Below are positions 26,129 to 34,162 of a stretch of DNA of 64,000 bases, one piece after another (position 1 is the stretch's first letter; every line of letters starts with the position of its first letter). The stretch is from the NCBI GenBank assembly GCA_958370785.1, contig CATXKN010000003.1, forward strand, positions 124,001 to 188,000, in the 5' to 3' direction. A program made the position numbers and the translations under genes. Below the pieces are notes generated by a model. That model worked only from the letters and a program-made list of their open reading frames with translations. It was not told where the DNA came from and searched no databases. This DNA is from an uncultured Collinsella sp. (GTDB lineage: Bacteria > Actinomycetota > Coriobacteriia > Coriobacteriales > Coriobacteriaceae).

Positions 26129-27547
26129 ATGGCCCTCATTACTTCGTACCACGTCCCCGGCCTTTACGTCGAGGACCACAGCATCGACGTCCCCCTTGAC
26201 TGGCGCGGCCTGGAGCCGATGCTCCTGGCCGTCGGCAGCACCATGCGCCGCGGCGCTATGCCGGCGCCCATCGCCGGCGCGCCCGAAAGCATCAAGCTCT
26301 TCTACCGCGTGGTCTGCGCACCCGACCGTATCAACGACGATCTGCCGCTCCTCCTCTTTTTGCAGGGCGGCCCCGGTGGCGAGAGCCCGCGTCCGCTCTC
26401 GCCCACGAGCGACGGTTGGATCGAGGAGGCTGTCAAGCATTTCCGCGTCGTGCTGCCCGACCAGCGCGGCACGGGACGCAGCAACTGCGTAGACGGGCGT
26501 ACGATCGCGGCTCTGGGCGAGCGCGCGACGGCGGCCGGCTCCGATGCGGCCCGCTCGCAGGCGGACTTCCTCAAGCGCCACCTCGCCAGCTCCATCGTGC
26601 GCGATTTTGAATACCTGCGCCTTGTGGGCTTTGGCGGCAAGCCGTGGGTCACGCTCGGCCAAAGCTACGGCGGCTTTTTGACGCTGAGCTACCTGTCGCT
26701 CTTCCCCGAGGGCGTGGCGGCGAGCTTTACCTGTGGTGGCATCCCCCACGTCCCGGCAAGCGCCAGCGAGGTCTACACGCACACCTTCCCGCGCATGGCC
26801 GCCAAAACGCAGCAGTATTACGACCGCTACCCCGCCGACGTCGAGCGCGTGGCGGTTCTTGCCGATGCGCTTGAGGAGCAGAGGCCCGTGCTGCCCGACG
26901 GCTCGCCAATGACGGTGGAGCGCCTGCAGCTTATGGGCAGCGACTTTGGCATGAAGCCGAGCTTTGAGCGCATGCATTGGATTATCGATCACGCTTTTGT
27001 TGACGGCGACGGCACGCTGAGCTGCGGTGCCTCAGTATCCGATGGCTTTTTGATGCGCGCCTTCGAGCGCACCAACACGCGCACGAACCCGCTGTACTGG
27101 ACGCTTCAGGAGTTTATCTACGCCGACGGCGACACCATGCCCATTCGCTGGGCCGCGGCAGAGGAGAAGGCCCATCGCGCCGAGTTCGACACGCTCGCGC
27201 GCCCGCTCATGTTTACCGGCGAGGCCATGTTCCCGTGGATGTTTGAGCAGATGCCCGAACTTAAGCCTTTCAAGCCGGCGATGGACCTGCTGATGGAGGA
27301 CACCAGCTGGGACAAGATCTACGACCCGCAGCGCCTGGCTTGCAACGAGGTACCACTCCAGGCCGCGGTGTATTTCGACGACATGTACGTCGATTCGGGT
27401 ATGCAGCTCGACACGCTCAGCCGCGTGGGCAACTCGCACGCCTGGGTGACCAACGAATTCGAGCACGACGGCCTGCACGGCAGCGTGGTATTCAAGCACC
27501 TCTTCGACGAAGCCCTCAACCGCGGAGACTTGCGCCGAATCTTCTAG
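26129..27547 (+). CDS. alpha/beta hydrolase, proline iminopeptidase-like
   Basis: A 472-residue alpha/beta hydrolase. FLQGGPGGESPRPL forms the oxyanion-hole segment, GQSYGGFLTLSYLSLFPEG holds the nucleophile Ser in GxSxG, and the late HAWVTNEFEHDGLHGS contains a candidate catalytic His. The GGPG and long helical cap match prolyl aminopeptidase family S33, which release N-terminal Pro from peptides; its place between proA and proB fits a proline-supply role but that is inference. Start 26129 follows ACGGAAG; the frame is open upstream into the proA leader. Confidence 0.82.
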   Translation: MALITSYHVPGLYVEDHSIDVPLDWRGLEPMLLAVGSTMRRGAMPAPIAGAPESIKLFYRVVCAPDRINDDLPLLLFLQGGPGGESPRPLSPTSDGWIEEAVKHFRVVLPDQRGTGRSNCVDGRTIAALGERATAAGSDAARSQADFLKRHLASSIVRDFEYLRLVGFGGKPWVTLGQSYGGFLTLSYLSLFPEGVAASFTCGGIPHVPASASEVYTHTFPRMAAKTQQYYDRYPADVERVAVLADALEEQRPVLPDGSPMTVERLQLMGSDFGMKPSFERMHWIIDHAFVDGDGTLSCGASVSDGFLMRAFERTNTRTNPLYWTLQEFIYADGDTMPIRWAAAEEKAHRAEFDTLARPLMFTGEAMFPWMFEQMPELKPFKPAMDLLMEDTSWDKIYDPQRLACNEVPLQAAVYFDDMYVDSGMQLDTLSRVGNSHAWVTNEFEHDGLHGSVVFKHLFDEALNRGDLRRIF

Positions 27548-27645
27548 CGAAGAAGTGTCCCCCGTCAGCCGGCACAAAAGGAATGTCCCCAAGTGCCGAA
27601 TAACTACCGACAACGACGATGCCGCAGGTAGAGGACGGAAAGCGA

Positions 27646-27743
27646 AAACGCCCCTAAGCGAGCAAGGTGACGTGAAAGAGGAGGGCATTGACCTTTTGGT
27701 CATGCCCGACGATTGAACGTCAGATTGCCGCTTAGGAGCGTTT
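27646..27743. repeat. nested three-stem palindrome between hydrolase and proB
   Basis: Outer arms AAACGCCCCTAAGCG (27646-27660) and CGCTTAGGAGCGTTT (27729-27743) pair with one mismatch. Inside lie GACGT (27669-27673)/ACGTC (27717-27721) and GGGCATTGACC (27683-27693)/GGTCATGCCC (27698-27707) with loop TTTT. All three are nested, giving one long rod. A separate GGCAC/GTGCC hairpin with a TGTCCCC loop sits just upstream near 27574-27598. The region is between convergent genes. Confidence 0.75.
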
Positions 27744-27757
27744 GCAGCGTCAATTGG

Positions 27758-28885
27758 TTAAGCAAATACAATCAGATTATCTCGATGGATCGCGGGCTTC
27801 TCGGCCAGGTCTGCCAGCAGGCGGTTGCTGGCAATCTGGTCCTGGCGGCGGCCGGCTGCAAGCTCCAGCACGTCCGAATCGGCCTCGGCGATACCGCGGG
27901 CGACGACCATACCGCTCGGATCGCACACATCGAGCACATCGCCCTCGGCAAACTGGCCATCGACCTCGCGAATACCCACCGCGAGCAAGGACGAGCCACG
28001 GCTGACCAGCGCCTTCGCGGCACCGTCGTCAACCGTTACCGAGCCATGAGCCTTGTCACCCAGCGCGATCCACAGCTTGCGCGGCGCAATATCCAGGCGC
28101 TCCGCCGGCGGATCGAACAGGGTTCCCACGCTCTCGCCGCGGGCCAGGCGCACGAGCGCATCGGGCTCCTCGCCCGAGCAAATCACGCTCTGAATGCCGG
28201 CCGTCATCAAAATGCGGCTCGCGCGAATCTTGGTGATCATGCCGCCCGTACCCACCGAGGTCGAAGAATCACCCGCCGAGGCAATGATCTTGGCATCGAT
28301 CTTATGCACGACCGGGACAAACTCGGCCGTCGGATCCTCATGCGGATTGGCGGTGTAGAGGCCGTCGATGTCCGAGAGCGTCACGCACAAGTCCGCCGAA
28401 ACCAAGCAGCTCACGAGGGCCGCGAGCGTATCGTTGTCGCCGAACTTAATCTCGTCGACGGTGACGGTGTCGTTTTCGTTGACGACCGGCACCACGCCCA
28501 GCTCCACCAGGCGCAGCAGGGCGTCGCGCGCGTGCAGGTAGGACGTACGGCGCGCCGTGTCATGGCGCGTGAGCAGCACGAGCGAGGTGAGTAGGTCGCG
28601 CGCATGGAACTCCTCGTCGTAGGCCGACGAGATGATGCACTGGCCGGCCGAGGCGCAGGCCTGCAGGCTCGGCAGATCGCCAACCGGTTTGTGGTCGAAA
28701 CCCAGAACGGGATAGCCACAGGCAATGGCGCCGGAGCTCACCACGACCAAGCGCCAGCCGAGCTTGCGCAGGGCCGCGGCCTGATCGGCAAGCCCGCCGA
28801 TAAAGGCGCGGTTGACCTTGCCATCGGCGCCCACCACCGTGGACGAGCCGATCTTTACCACCATCGTTTTATAAGAAGTCGTCAT
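27758..28885 (-). CDS. proB: glutamate 5-kinase with PUA domain
   Basis: The 375-residue ProB phosphorylates glutamate, committing it to proline. MVVKIGSSTVVG is the nucleotide-binding start, VVSSGAIACG and VVPVVNENDTV are amino-acid-kinase signatures, and GTGGMITKIRAS precedes the C-terminal PUA domain (about 275-350). Length matches bacterial ProB with PUA. Its start lies 103 bases from the pncB stop on the same strand. Feedback inhibition by proline is a family property, not visible here. Confidence 0.96.
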   Translation of the reverse strand: MTTSYKTMVVKIGSSTVVGADGKVNRAFIGGLADQAAALRKLGWRLVVVSSGAIACGYPVLGFDHKPVGDLPSLQACASAGQCIISSAYDEEFHARDLLTSLVLLTRHDTARRTSYLHARDALLRLVELGVVPVVNENDTVTVDEIKFGDNDTLAALVSCLVSADLCVTLSDIDGLYTANPHEDPTAEFVPVVHKIDAKIIASAGDSSTSVGTGGMITKIRASRILMTAGIQSVICSGEEPDALVRLARGESVGTLFDPPAERLDIAPRKLWIALGDKAHGSVTVDDGAAKALVSRGSSLLAVGIREVDGQFAEGDVLDVCDPSGMVVARGIAEADSDVLELAAGRRQDQIASNRLLADLAEKPAIHRDNLIVFA

Positions 28886-28946
28886 ACGTCAAACCAATCG
28901 AGTGTTGAGCGTTCGGGCGAGCTGGAGCTGCCGGGGCACCTGGTGC

Positions 28947-28992
28947 GGGACGGACAAATATGATCCGTTTTCCTCCGTCCCCTTCGGATCAT
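28947..28992. repeat. interleaved inverted-repeat motif, copy B
   Basis: GGGACGGA (28947-28954), ATGATCCG (28960-28967), TCCGTCCC (28974-28981), CGGATCAT (28985-28992): arms a-b-a'-b' with perfect 8-bp pairs, a pseudoknot topology. The last arm runs over the pncB stop codon (28989-28991). Confidence 0.75.
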
Positions 28993-30494
28993 TTTGCCCA
29001 GGGGAAGGCGGATGCCGCGGCCATGTTCTTGCGTACGAGCTCGTCGCGCACCTGGGCCAGGCCCTGCTCCATGCCCACCACGTAGGTCTGCGGATACAGG
29101 AAGCGCTTGAAAGCCGCGTCCAGATGATCGAGCGCCCAAGCACAACGCTCGCGCGCATCCTCGATGCTCTCGCGAGGAGCCACCGCGCTGCCGTCGCGCA
29201 CGATCGGCACCAGCAGCTCACGATACTCGAGCTCGGACACATCGGTCACCAGCGCGGCATCGTTTACGGCCACGAGGGTATTGCCGCGCGCGGCGCCCTC
29301 CCCTGCTAGATGGTCCTCGTCATAGATCATGTCGCAGACCGGGCCGCCAAAGCCATCGTAATAACGGCGCACGCGCTGCACGCCCGGGATCGTGCGCTTG
29401 TAGGGCTGCTCGGAGAGCTTAACCACCGGCGTCCACGGCTCCGCGTCGCTCGCGCGGCGGGCCGAAAGCTTGTACACGCCGCCCAGCGCCGGCTGATCGT
29501 AGCAGGTCGCGAGCTTGGTGCCCACGCCAAAGCTATCGATGGGCGCGCCCTGGTCGAGCAGCGACTGGATCGTGTACTCGTCCAGGTCGTTGGAGACCGA
29601 AATCCCCACATAAGGCAGGCCCTCGGCATCAAAGCGACCGCGAACGTACTTGGACAGCTTGGCGAGGTCGCCCGAGTCGATGCGAATGGCCGACAGACGC
29701 TCGCCCACCGCCTCCATCTCCTTGGCAACCGTAATGGCATGCTCGCAGCCCTCGCGCACATCGTAGGTGTCGATAAGCAGCGTACAGTTCTTGGGGCTCG
29801 ACTTGGCAAAGGCACGGAAGGCCTCGAGCTCGGAATCGAAGCTCATCACCCAGCTGTGCGCATGCGTGCCAAAGACGGGAATACCGTAGCGGCGCCCGGC
29901 AAGCACGTTGGACGTAGACGAGCAGCCCGCCACGTAGCTCGCGCGCGCAACAGCCAGACCGCCATCGGGACCCTGGGCGCGACGCAGGCCAAACTCGGCG
30001 ACGGGGCGACCATCGGCCGCCAGTACCACGCGCGCCGTCTTGGTGGCAACAAGCGTCTGGAAGCCGACGATGTTGAGCAGCGCGGTCTCGAGCAGCTGGC
30101 ACTCCAGCGACGGGCCGGTGACGCGCACCATGGGCTCGCGCGGAAACACGAGCTCGCCCTCGGGCACGGCGTCAATGTTCACGTGCGCACGGAAGTTGCG
30201 CAGGTAGTCGAGGAATGCAGGCTTAAACATCGCGCCGCCGGCCGGAGCCTGGAGCGAAGCTAGATAGTCGATGTCCTCGGGCGTAAAGCGCAGGTTCTCG
30301 ACAAGCTCGGGCAGCTCGGCGGTGCCGCACATGACGGCATAGGCGCTGCCAAAGGGATGGTCGCGGTAAAACGCGGTAAAACAACCCTGCTCATTGGCCT
30401 TGCCGCTCTCCCACAGCCCCTGGGCCATAGTGAGTTCGTACAGATCGGTAAGCATTGCAATGTCGGTGGGATGCGAGATGTCGGTCAAAGCCAT
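28989..30494 (-). CDS. pncB: nicotinate phosphoribosyltransferase
   Basis: The 501-residue enzyme converts nicotinate and PRPP to nicotinate mononucleotide for NAD salvage. MLTDLYELTMAQGLWESG is the type N-terminus, EFGLRRAQGPDGG the substrate-binding motif, and AIRIDSGDLAKLSKYVR with GISVSNDLDEYT follow in the barrel. ATG 30494 is chosen because GAAAGGTCGCCCC precedes it and it matches the family start; the frame is open upstream. It lies upstream of proB on the same strand, with a structured repeat at its stop. Confidence 0.95.
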   Translation of the reverse strand: MALTDISHPTDIAMLTDLYELTMAQGLWESGKANEQGCFTAFYRDHPFGSAYAVMCGTAELPELVENLRFTPEDIDYLASLQAPAGGAMFKPAFLDYLRNFRAHVNIDAVPEGELVFPREPMVRVTGPSLECQLLETALLNIVGFQTLVATKTARVVLAADGRPVAEFGLRRAQGPDGGLAVARASYVAGCSSTSNVLAGRRYGIPVFGTHAHSWVMSFDSELEAFRAFAKSSPKNCTLLIDTYDVREGCEHAITVAKEMEAVGERLSAIRIDSGDLAKLSKYVRGRFDAEGLPYVGISVSNDLDEYTIQSLLDQGAPIDSFGVGTKLATCYDQPALGGVYKLSARRASDAEPWTPVVKLSEQPYKRTIPGVQRVRRYYDGFGGPVCDMIYDEDHLAGEGAARGNTLVAVNDAALVTDVSELEYRELLVPIVRDGSAVAPRESIEDARERCAWALDHLDAAFKRFLYPQTYVVGMEQGLAQVRDELVRKNMAAASAFPWAK

Positions 30495-30576
30495 GGGGCG
30501 ACCTTTCGGATGTGTTGTGCAGAGGTTGAGGGTTGAGCGAGGCGGACGTGCGGGCATGGAGCCCGGCGTGAACAGG

Positions 30577-31035
30577 TTAGTGCAGGCCCATGCTGCCCGT
30601 GATCGTGTAGACCATAAAGACGATAAACGCGATGAGGGCGAGCACGATGATGATTTTTTGAGCCGGAGCCATGCCGGGGATTTCATTCTCGCCCGTAGGT
30701 TCCTTGGAGGTGACCATGCGCTGGGCAAAGGTCATCTCGTCACGGCTCGGCTTGGGCTCGACGGGCTTGGGGCGAGCGGCTATTTTGGGCTGAAGTTTGG
30801 GTGCGGCGGGCGCGGGCTTCGCGGCGGCGGGCTTGGGCGCAGGCGCGGGCGCAGGCTCGGATGCAACCTTCGCAGCGGCCTCCTCGGCCTTCTCACGCTC
30901 GGCACGCAGGGCGGCCAGCTCCTCACGCTCGCGGCGCGCCTCTTCCTGGGCCTCGCGACGAGCCTTCTCGGCGCGGAGCTCTTCCAACTCGGCGCGCTCC
31001 TCGGCAGACAGTGGTTGGGACTCAAGCTCGGCCAT
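30577..31035 (-). CDS. coiled-coil protein with C-terminal membrane anchor
   Basis: The 152-residue product has a charged Glu/Arg/Ala coiled coil at about 8-60, an Ala/Pro/Lys linker, and a single C-terminal transmembrane helix IIIVLALIAFIVFMVYTI near 127-144, predicting a tail-anchored cytoplasmic protein. No known domain is visible. The start at 31035 follows AAAGGG. It sits between pncB and tRNA-Ala on the same strand. Function unknown. Confidence 0.72.
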   Translation of the reverse strand: MAELESQPLSAEERAELEELRAEKARREAQEEARREREELAALRAEREKAEEAAAKVASEPAPAPAPKPAAAKPAPAAPKLQPKIAARPKPVEPKPSRDEMTFAQRMVTSKEPTGENEIPGMAPAQKIIIVLALIAFIVFMVYTITGSMGLH

Positions 31036-31052
31036 GGTGCAGCCCTTTCTTT

Positions 31053-31086
31053 TAAAAAAAGCCGCCGACACAACGTCAGCGGCTTA
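31053..31086 (-). terminator. tRNA-Ala terminator
   Basis: On the minus strand AAGCCGCTGACG and TGTCGGCGGCTT form a stem followed by TTTTTTT, just past tRNA-Ala and before the coiled-coil gene. Confidence 0.85.
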
Positions 31087-31099
31087 TCAAATCCAAGGG

Positions 31100-31172
31100 T
31101 GGAGACGAAGGGAGTCGAACCCTCGGCCTCTGCCATGCGACGGCAGCGCTCTCCCAACTGAGCTACGTCCCC
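31100..31172 (-). tRNA. tRNA-Ala (CGC)
   Basis: The minus strand begins GGGGACGTAGCTCAGTTGGG; the anticodon loop GTCGCAT reads CGC (Ala). The acceptor stem has the G3-U70 pair that marks tRNA-Ala. The 3' end is A73 followed by CCC, so CCA is not fully encoded, unlike the Lys and His genes. Confidence 0.95.
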
Positions 31173-31185
31173 AGGACAAGTTGAT

Positions 31186-31213
31186 ATTTTACCTACGGCT
31201 CGCCAACTGTCAA
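31186..31213 (-). promoter_or_regulatory. tRNA-Ala promoter
   Basis: On the minus strand TTGACA (31213-31208) and TAAAAT (31191-31186) are separated by 16 bases, a near-consensus sigma-A promoter ending 14 bases from the tRNA. Confidence 0.85.
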
Positions 31214-31234
31214 CGCCCAATACCCAGTCTTTTT

Positions 31235-31315
31235 GGGACGGGGCTGTTTTGACTGCTTTTCGAACGCCCGAGCCACCCGATGATTTTTTAATCCCCGTCC
31301 CAGAAAAATCATCGG
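31235..31315. repeat. interleaved inverted-repeat motif, copy C
   Basis: GGGACGGGG (31235-31243), CCGATGATTTTT (31277-31288), CCCCGTCCC (31293-31301), AAAAATCATCGG (31304-31315): again a-b-a'-b'. The stretch TTTTTGGGACGGGGCTGTTT followed by TGACTGC is also the inverse of the end of the long repeat at 44039-44063. It ends 8 bases from the radical SAM stop codon. Confidence 0.75.
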
Positions 31316-31323
31316 CAAATGCA

Positions 31324-32262
31324 CTACTTTGCGCTGGTGAGGACGCCGGTGGTGTCGAACGCCGGGGTAAAGCTCTCGTCTACCGCTCCGCCTTCTTGCC
31401 AGAACATCGTCGTAAAGCCCAGGTCGTCGGCATGATCGAGCACCTGCTCGTACTCCTCGCGCGTCACGGCGCGTGCCAACTCGCCGCCTTGCTCGCGCAT
31501 GAGCGCATTGGGCGTATACTGGTTCATGACCGAAATCGGCACGTCGCCCACCGTCTGCCACACCAGGTCCAGCACGCGGCACGAATCGTCCGCATGTCCC
31601 GGCAGCACTAGGTGACGCACGATGATGCCGCGCTTCATGAGCCCCTCGTCGTCCACCAGCTCTCCCCCGCGGCGCTCGACCTCGCGCGCCATCTGTGCCA
31701 GACCCGACACGGCCACACGCGGGTAATCCTTAATATGAGAAAGCGACTGTGCAAGCTCGGCATCAGCATATTTAAAGTCGGTGAGCCACACATCAACCAG
31801 GTCACCCAGGGCAGCAACGGCACTCGCCCGCTCATAGCCGCTCGTGTTGTAGACGATCGGGATGTCCAGCCCGCGCTCTCGCGCTGCGGCAATCGCGGCC
31901 GGCAGCAGGTGAGCATAATGCGTCGCAGTCACCAGGTTGATGTTGTTGGCGCCCTGGTCCTGTAACTCCAGCATAATCTCGACCAGGCGCTCGGGCGAAA
32001 TCTCAAGACCGAAATTACCCGTCGAGATCTCGTGGTTTTGGCAGTAGACGCATTTGAGCGAACAGCCGCTAAAGAAGATCGTGCCCGAGCCGGCCTCACC
32101 CGAGATGGGCGGCTCCTCCCACATATGGAGCGCCGCGCGGGCGACCTTAAGCGTGTCGTCGGCGCCGCACACGCCATGCGCGCCCTCATCGCGCGCCGCA
32201 CCGCAACGGCGCGGACACAAATGGCAGGCGGGCGAAAAAAGTTCGGTCAACGACGTCGGCAT
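31324..32262 (-). CDS. PflX-like radical SAM protein
   Basis: This 312-residue radical SAM protein carries the cluster motif C-x3-C-x2-C in FSGCSLKCVYCQNHE, preceded by a second cysteine set near the N-terminus (ACHLCPRRCG) that may bind another cluster. The later block NLVTATHYAHLLPA matches the pyruvate formate-lyase activating enzyme-like PflX group (COG1313). Its substrate is unknown. ATG 32262 lies 9 bases after GGAG; a TTG at 32277 is an alternative. It is divergent from the WecA-like gene across a 534-bp gap. Confidence 0.88.
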   Translation of the reverse strand: MPTSLTELFSPACHLCPRRCGAARDEGAHGVCGADDTLKVARAALHMWEEPPISGEAGSGTIFFSGCSLKCVYCQNHEISTGNFGLEISPERLVEIMLELQDQGANNINLVTATHYAHLLPAAIAAARERGLDIPIVYNTSGYERASAVAALGDLVDVWLTDFKYADAELAQSLSHIKDYPRVAVSGLAQMAREVERRGGELVDDEGLMKRGIIVRHLVLPGHADDSCRVLDLVWQTVGDVPISVMNQYTPNALMREQGGELARAVTREEYEQVLDHADDLGFTTMFWQEGGAVDESFTPAFDTTGVLTSAK

Positions 32263-32400
32263 AAAAACATGCTCCAAAACAACGATTCAGCAGCTCAAAC
32301 GTAAGGGCCCGGACCGCACGGACGGCTCCAAGCCCAAGGCGCCGTAATCGTCCGACACGATTTTTGTAATGTCAAGACTGGAATCAACAAAGTGCCGCTT

Positions 32401-32560
32401 TATGATGTAGGTATTCCGCCCCCCGCGGAGCAACTGGGTGAACCGTCGCGTTTATTTAGGGAGCCCACACAGTCGTACTTAGTACAGGTATCCTTCGTTG
32501 TTAAGGACGCTGGAACGGTCGATGAGGGCACCCACCTGTTTTAGGTGGGTTCATTTTCGT
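32401..32560 (+). ncRNA. candidate structured RNA or leader before WecA-like gene
   Basis: A -10-like TATGAT (32401-32406) is followed by CCGC/GCGG, GGGTG (32436-32440), ACCGT (32442-32446) and GCGT (32448-32451). Their partners ACGC (32507-32510), ACGGT (32515-32519) and CACCC (32529-32533) come later in nested order. Two hairpins, GTAC/GTAC (32475-32485) and TCCTT/AAGGA (32491-32507), lie inside. ACCCACCT/AGGTGGGT (32530-32550) makes a terminator-like hairpin that shares CACCC with the closing stem, so the two are mutually exclusive. I do not recognise a known family. The rest of the 534-bp gap shows nothing clear. Confidence 0.4.
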
Positions 32561-32796
32561 AACGTGGGGGGTGGTTTTCTTTTGCCGATTTTGCCAAAAA
32601 TTGCCATCGTAGATCCCGTATGACACCCAACGGCACTCGGCAGAACCCAGCCAACATCCCAATATCTGGTAAGCGCGTGATAATCGCACGGCGTAAACCC
32701 CCGCACCCCCTCGGTCGAGTATCATGGGTCAGCTATGCCCTTTTGCGCGTAGCGCCCTTTGACCTTTTCCTTCGACGCTTGGCGGTTTTTTGATTC

Positions 32797-33984
32797 ATGG
32801 CTTCCTCCACGAGCTTCATACCGTACTTATGCGTGGCGGCCGCTGCCTTTATCACGACCTTTCTCACGGTACCCCTGGTCAAGCGTCTGGCGATTAAGCT
32901 CGACGCCGTCGACTATCCCTCAAAGCGCCGTATCAACACTAAGCCCATCCCACGCATGGGCGGCACCGCGGTCTTTTTGGGCCTCGTCGTCGCCTGTATT
33001 GTGCAGATCCTGGGCACCTGGTACCTGGGCTGGCCGCCCGTTTTGGTACCGCACCCGCGCCTGCACATCAGCTACCCCGTGCTGGCACTCTCCTTTACCG
33101 TGATCTTTGCGACCGGCGCAATCGATGATGTCTTCCAGCTCAAGCCCAAGCAAAAGCTGGCCGGCCAGGTGCTCGCCGCGCTCATCGCCTGCATCGGCGG
33201 CTTAAAAATCGGCGTCATCATCAACCCGTTTGCCCCCGGCGAGATCATGCTTGGCTGGCTCGCCTACCCCATCACCGTGATCTACCTAGTGGCGTTCACC
33301 AACATCATCAACCTCATCGACGGCCTCGACGGCCTGGCCACGGGCATTTGCGGCATCGCATCGTTCACCATGTTCACGATGGCCATGCTTTCGGGCCGTA
33401 TCGACGCCGCCGCGCTCTCTATCGCGCTCTTTGGCTCGTGCGTGGCTTTTCTGCATTACAACTTCAACCCCGCGAGCATCTTCTTGGGCGACTCGGGGTC
33501 GCTGCTGTTGGGCTTCGCTTTGGGCTCCATCTCGCTGCTCAACGTGAGCCGCACCGCCGCGCTCACCTCGCTCATCATCCCGCTCATCGTGGCAGGCGTG
33601 CCCATCATCGACACGTTCAGCGCCATCGTGCGCCGCAAGCGCGCCCACATTAGCATCGGACAGGCCGACAAGGGCCACATCCACCACCGCCTGATCCAAG
33701 AGGGCTACAACCAAAAGCAAGCCGTACTGCTCATCTACGCCTGGTGCATTATGCTTTCGGCCGGCGCTGCCGCGATCAATCAGGTCGAGGTGCCCGCGCG
33801 TGTGCTCATCTTTGTCGTGCTCGCCATTGGCTCGGCTGCCTTCGCCAAGCACCTGCACCTGTTTGAGCCCGTCCTGCGCCACCATTACAACAAGCGCACA
33901 CACGAGGACGAGCTGGTAACCCCCGACGACCCCGCCTTCAAACAGGAGGAGCAGGCAGCTGAGGAGCGCCACCACAGGCGCTAG
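32797..33984 (+). CDS. undecaprenyl-phosphate sugar-1-phosphate transferase (WecA/TagO-like)
   Basis: The 395-residue integral membrane enzyme (about 10-11 helices) belongs to the MraY/WecA family and would load GlcNAc-1-phosphate or a similar sugar phosphate onto undecaprenyl phosphate, starting cell-wall polymer synthesis. KRRINTKPIPRMGG, the aspartates in GAIDDVFQL, NIINLIDGLDGLATG, FLGDSGSLLLGF and the His-rich GQADKGHIHHRLI are family signatures; the HIHHRL loop places it in the WecA/TagO rather than MraY branch. The tail is charged and cytoplasmic. No strong ribosome site is visible before ATG 32797. Confidence 0.9.
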   Translation: MASSTSFIPYLCVAAAAFITTFLTVPLVKRLAIKLDAVDYPSKRRINTKPIPRMGGTAVFLGLVVACIVQILGTWYLGWPPVLVPHPRLHISYPVLALSFTVIFATGAIDDVFQLKPKQKLAGQVLAALIACIGGLKIGVIINPFAPGEIMLGWLAYPITVIYLVAFTNIINLIDGLDGLATGICGIASFTMFTMAMLSGRIDAAALSIALFGSCVAFLHYNFNPASIFLGDSGSLLLGFALGSISLLNVSRTAALTSLIIPLIVAGVPIIDTFSAIVRRKRAHISIGQADKGHIHHRLIQEGYNQKQAVLLIYAWCIMLSAGAAAINQVEVPARVLIFVVLAIGSAAFAKHLHLFEPVLRHHYNKRTHEDELVTPDDPAFKQEEQAAEERHHRR

Positions 33985-34162
33985 GGTAAGCTGCCGAGGA
34001 TGTACCCAGGCGCCGCTGGCCAAGCGCAGCCACGCCGCACCCGTCGCGCAGCTCCGTACCCATCGCGCAAGCCGCCCTTTCTCGCCCCTCTCCTGCTTAC
34101 ACCTCACCCCTTTCAATAAACGCGTTATCATTTTGACCAATACGCATACGTTAGGAGCAATC

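Noticed and set aside
29310..30263. Plus-strand open frame opposite pncB
   Set aside because: Antisense shadow of pncB, His/Ala/Arg-rich low-complexity translation.
32401..32560. 6S RNA, cobalamin riboswitch or T-box in this gap
   Set aside because: The conserved sequence boxes of these families are absent; GGGTGAACCGTCGCG only superficially resembles a T-box antiterminator and is at the wrong end.
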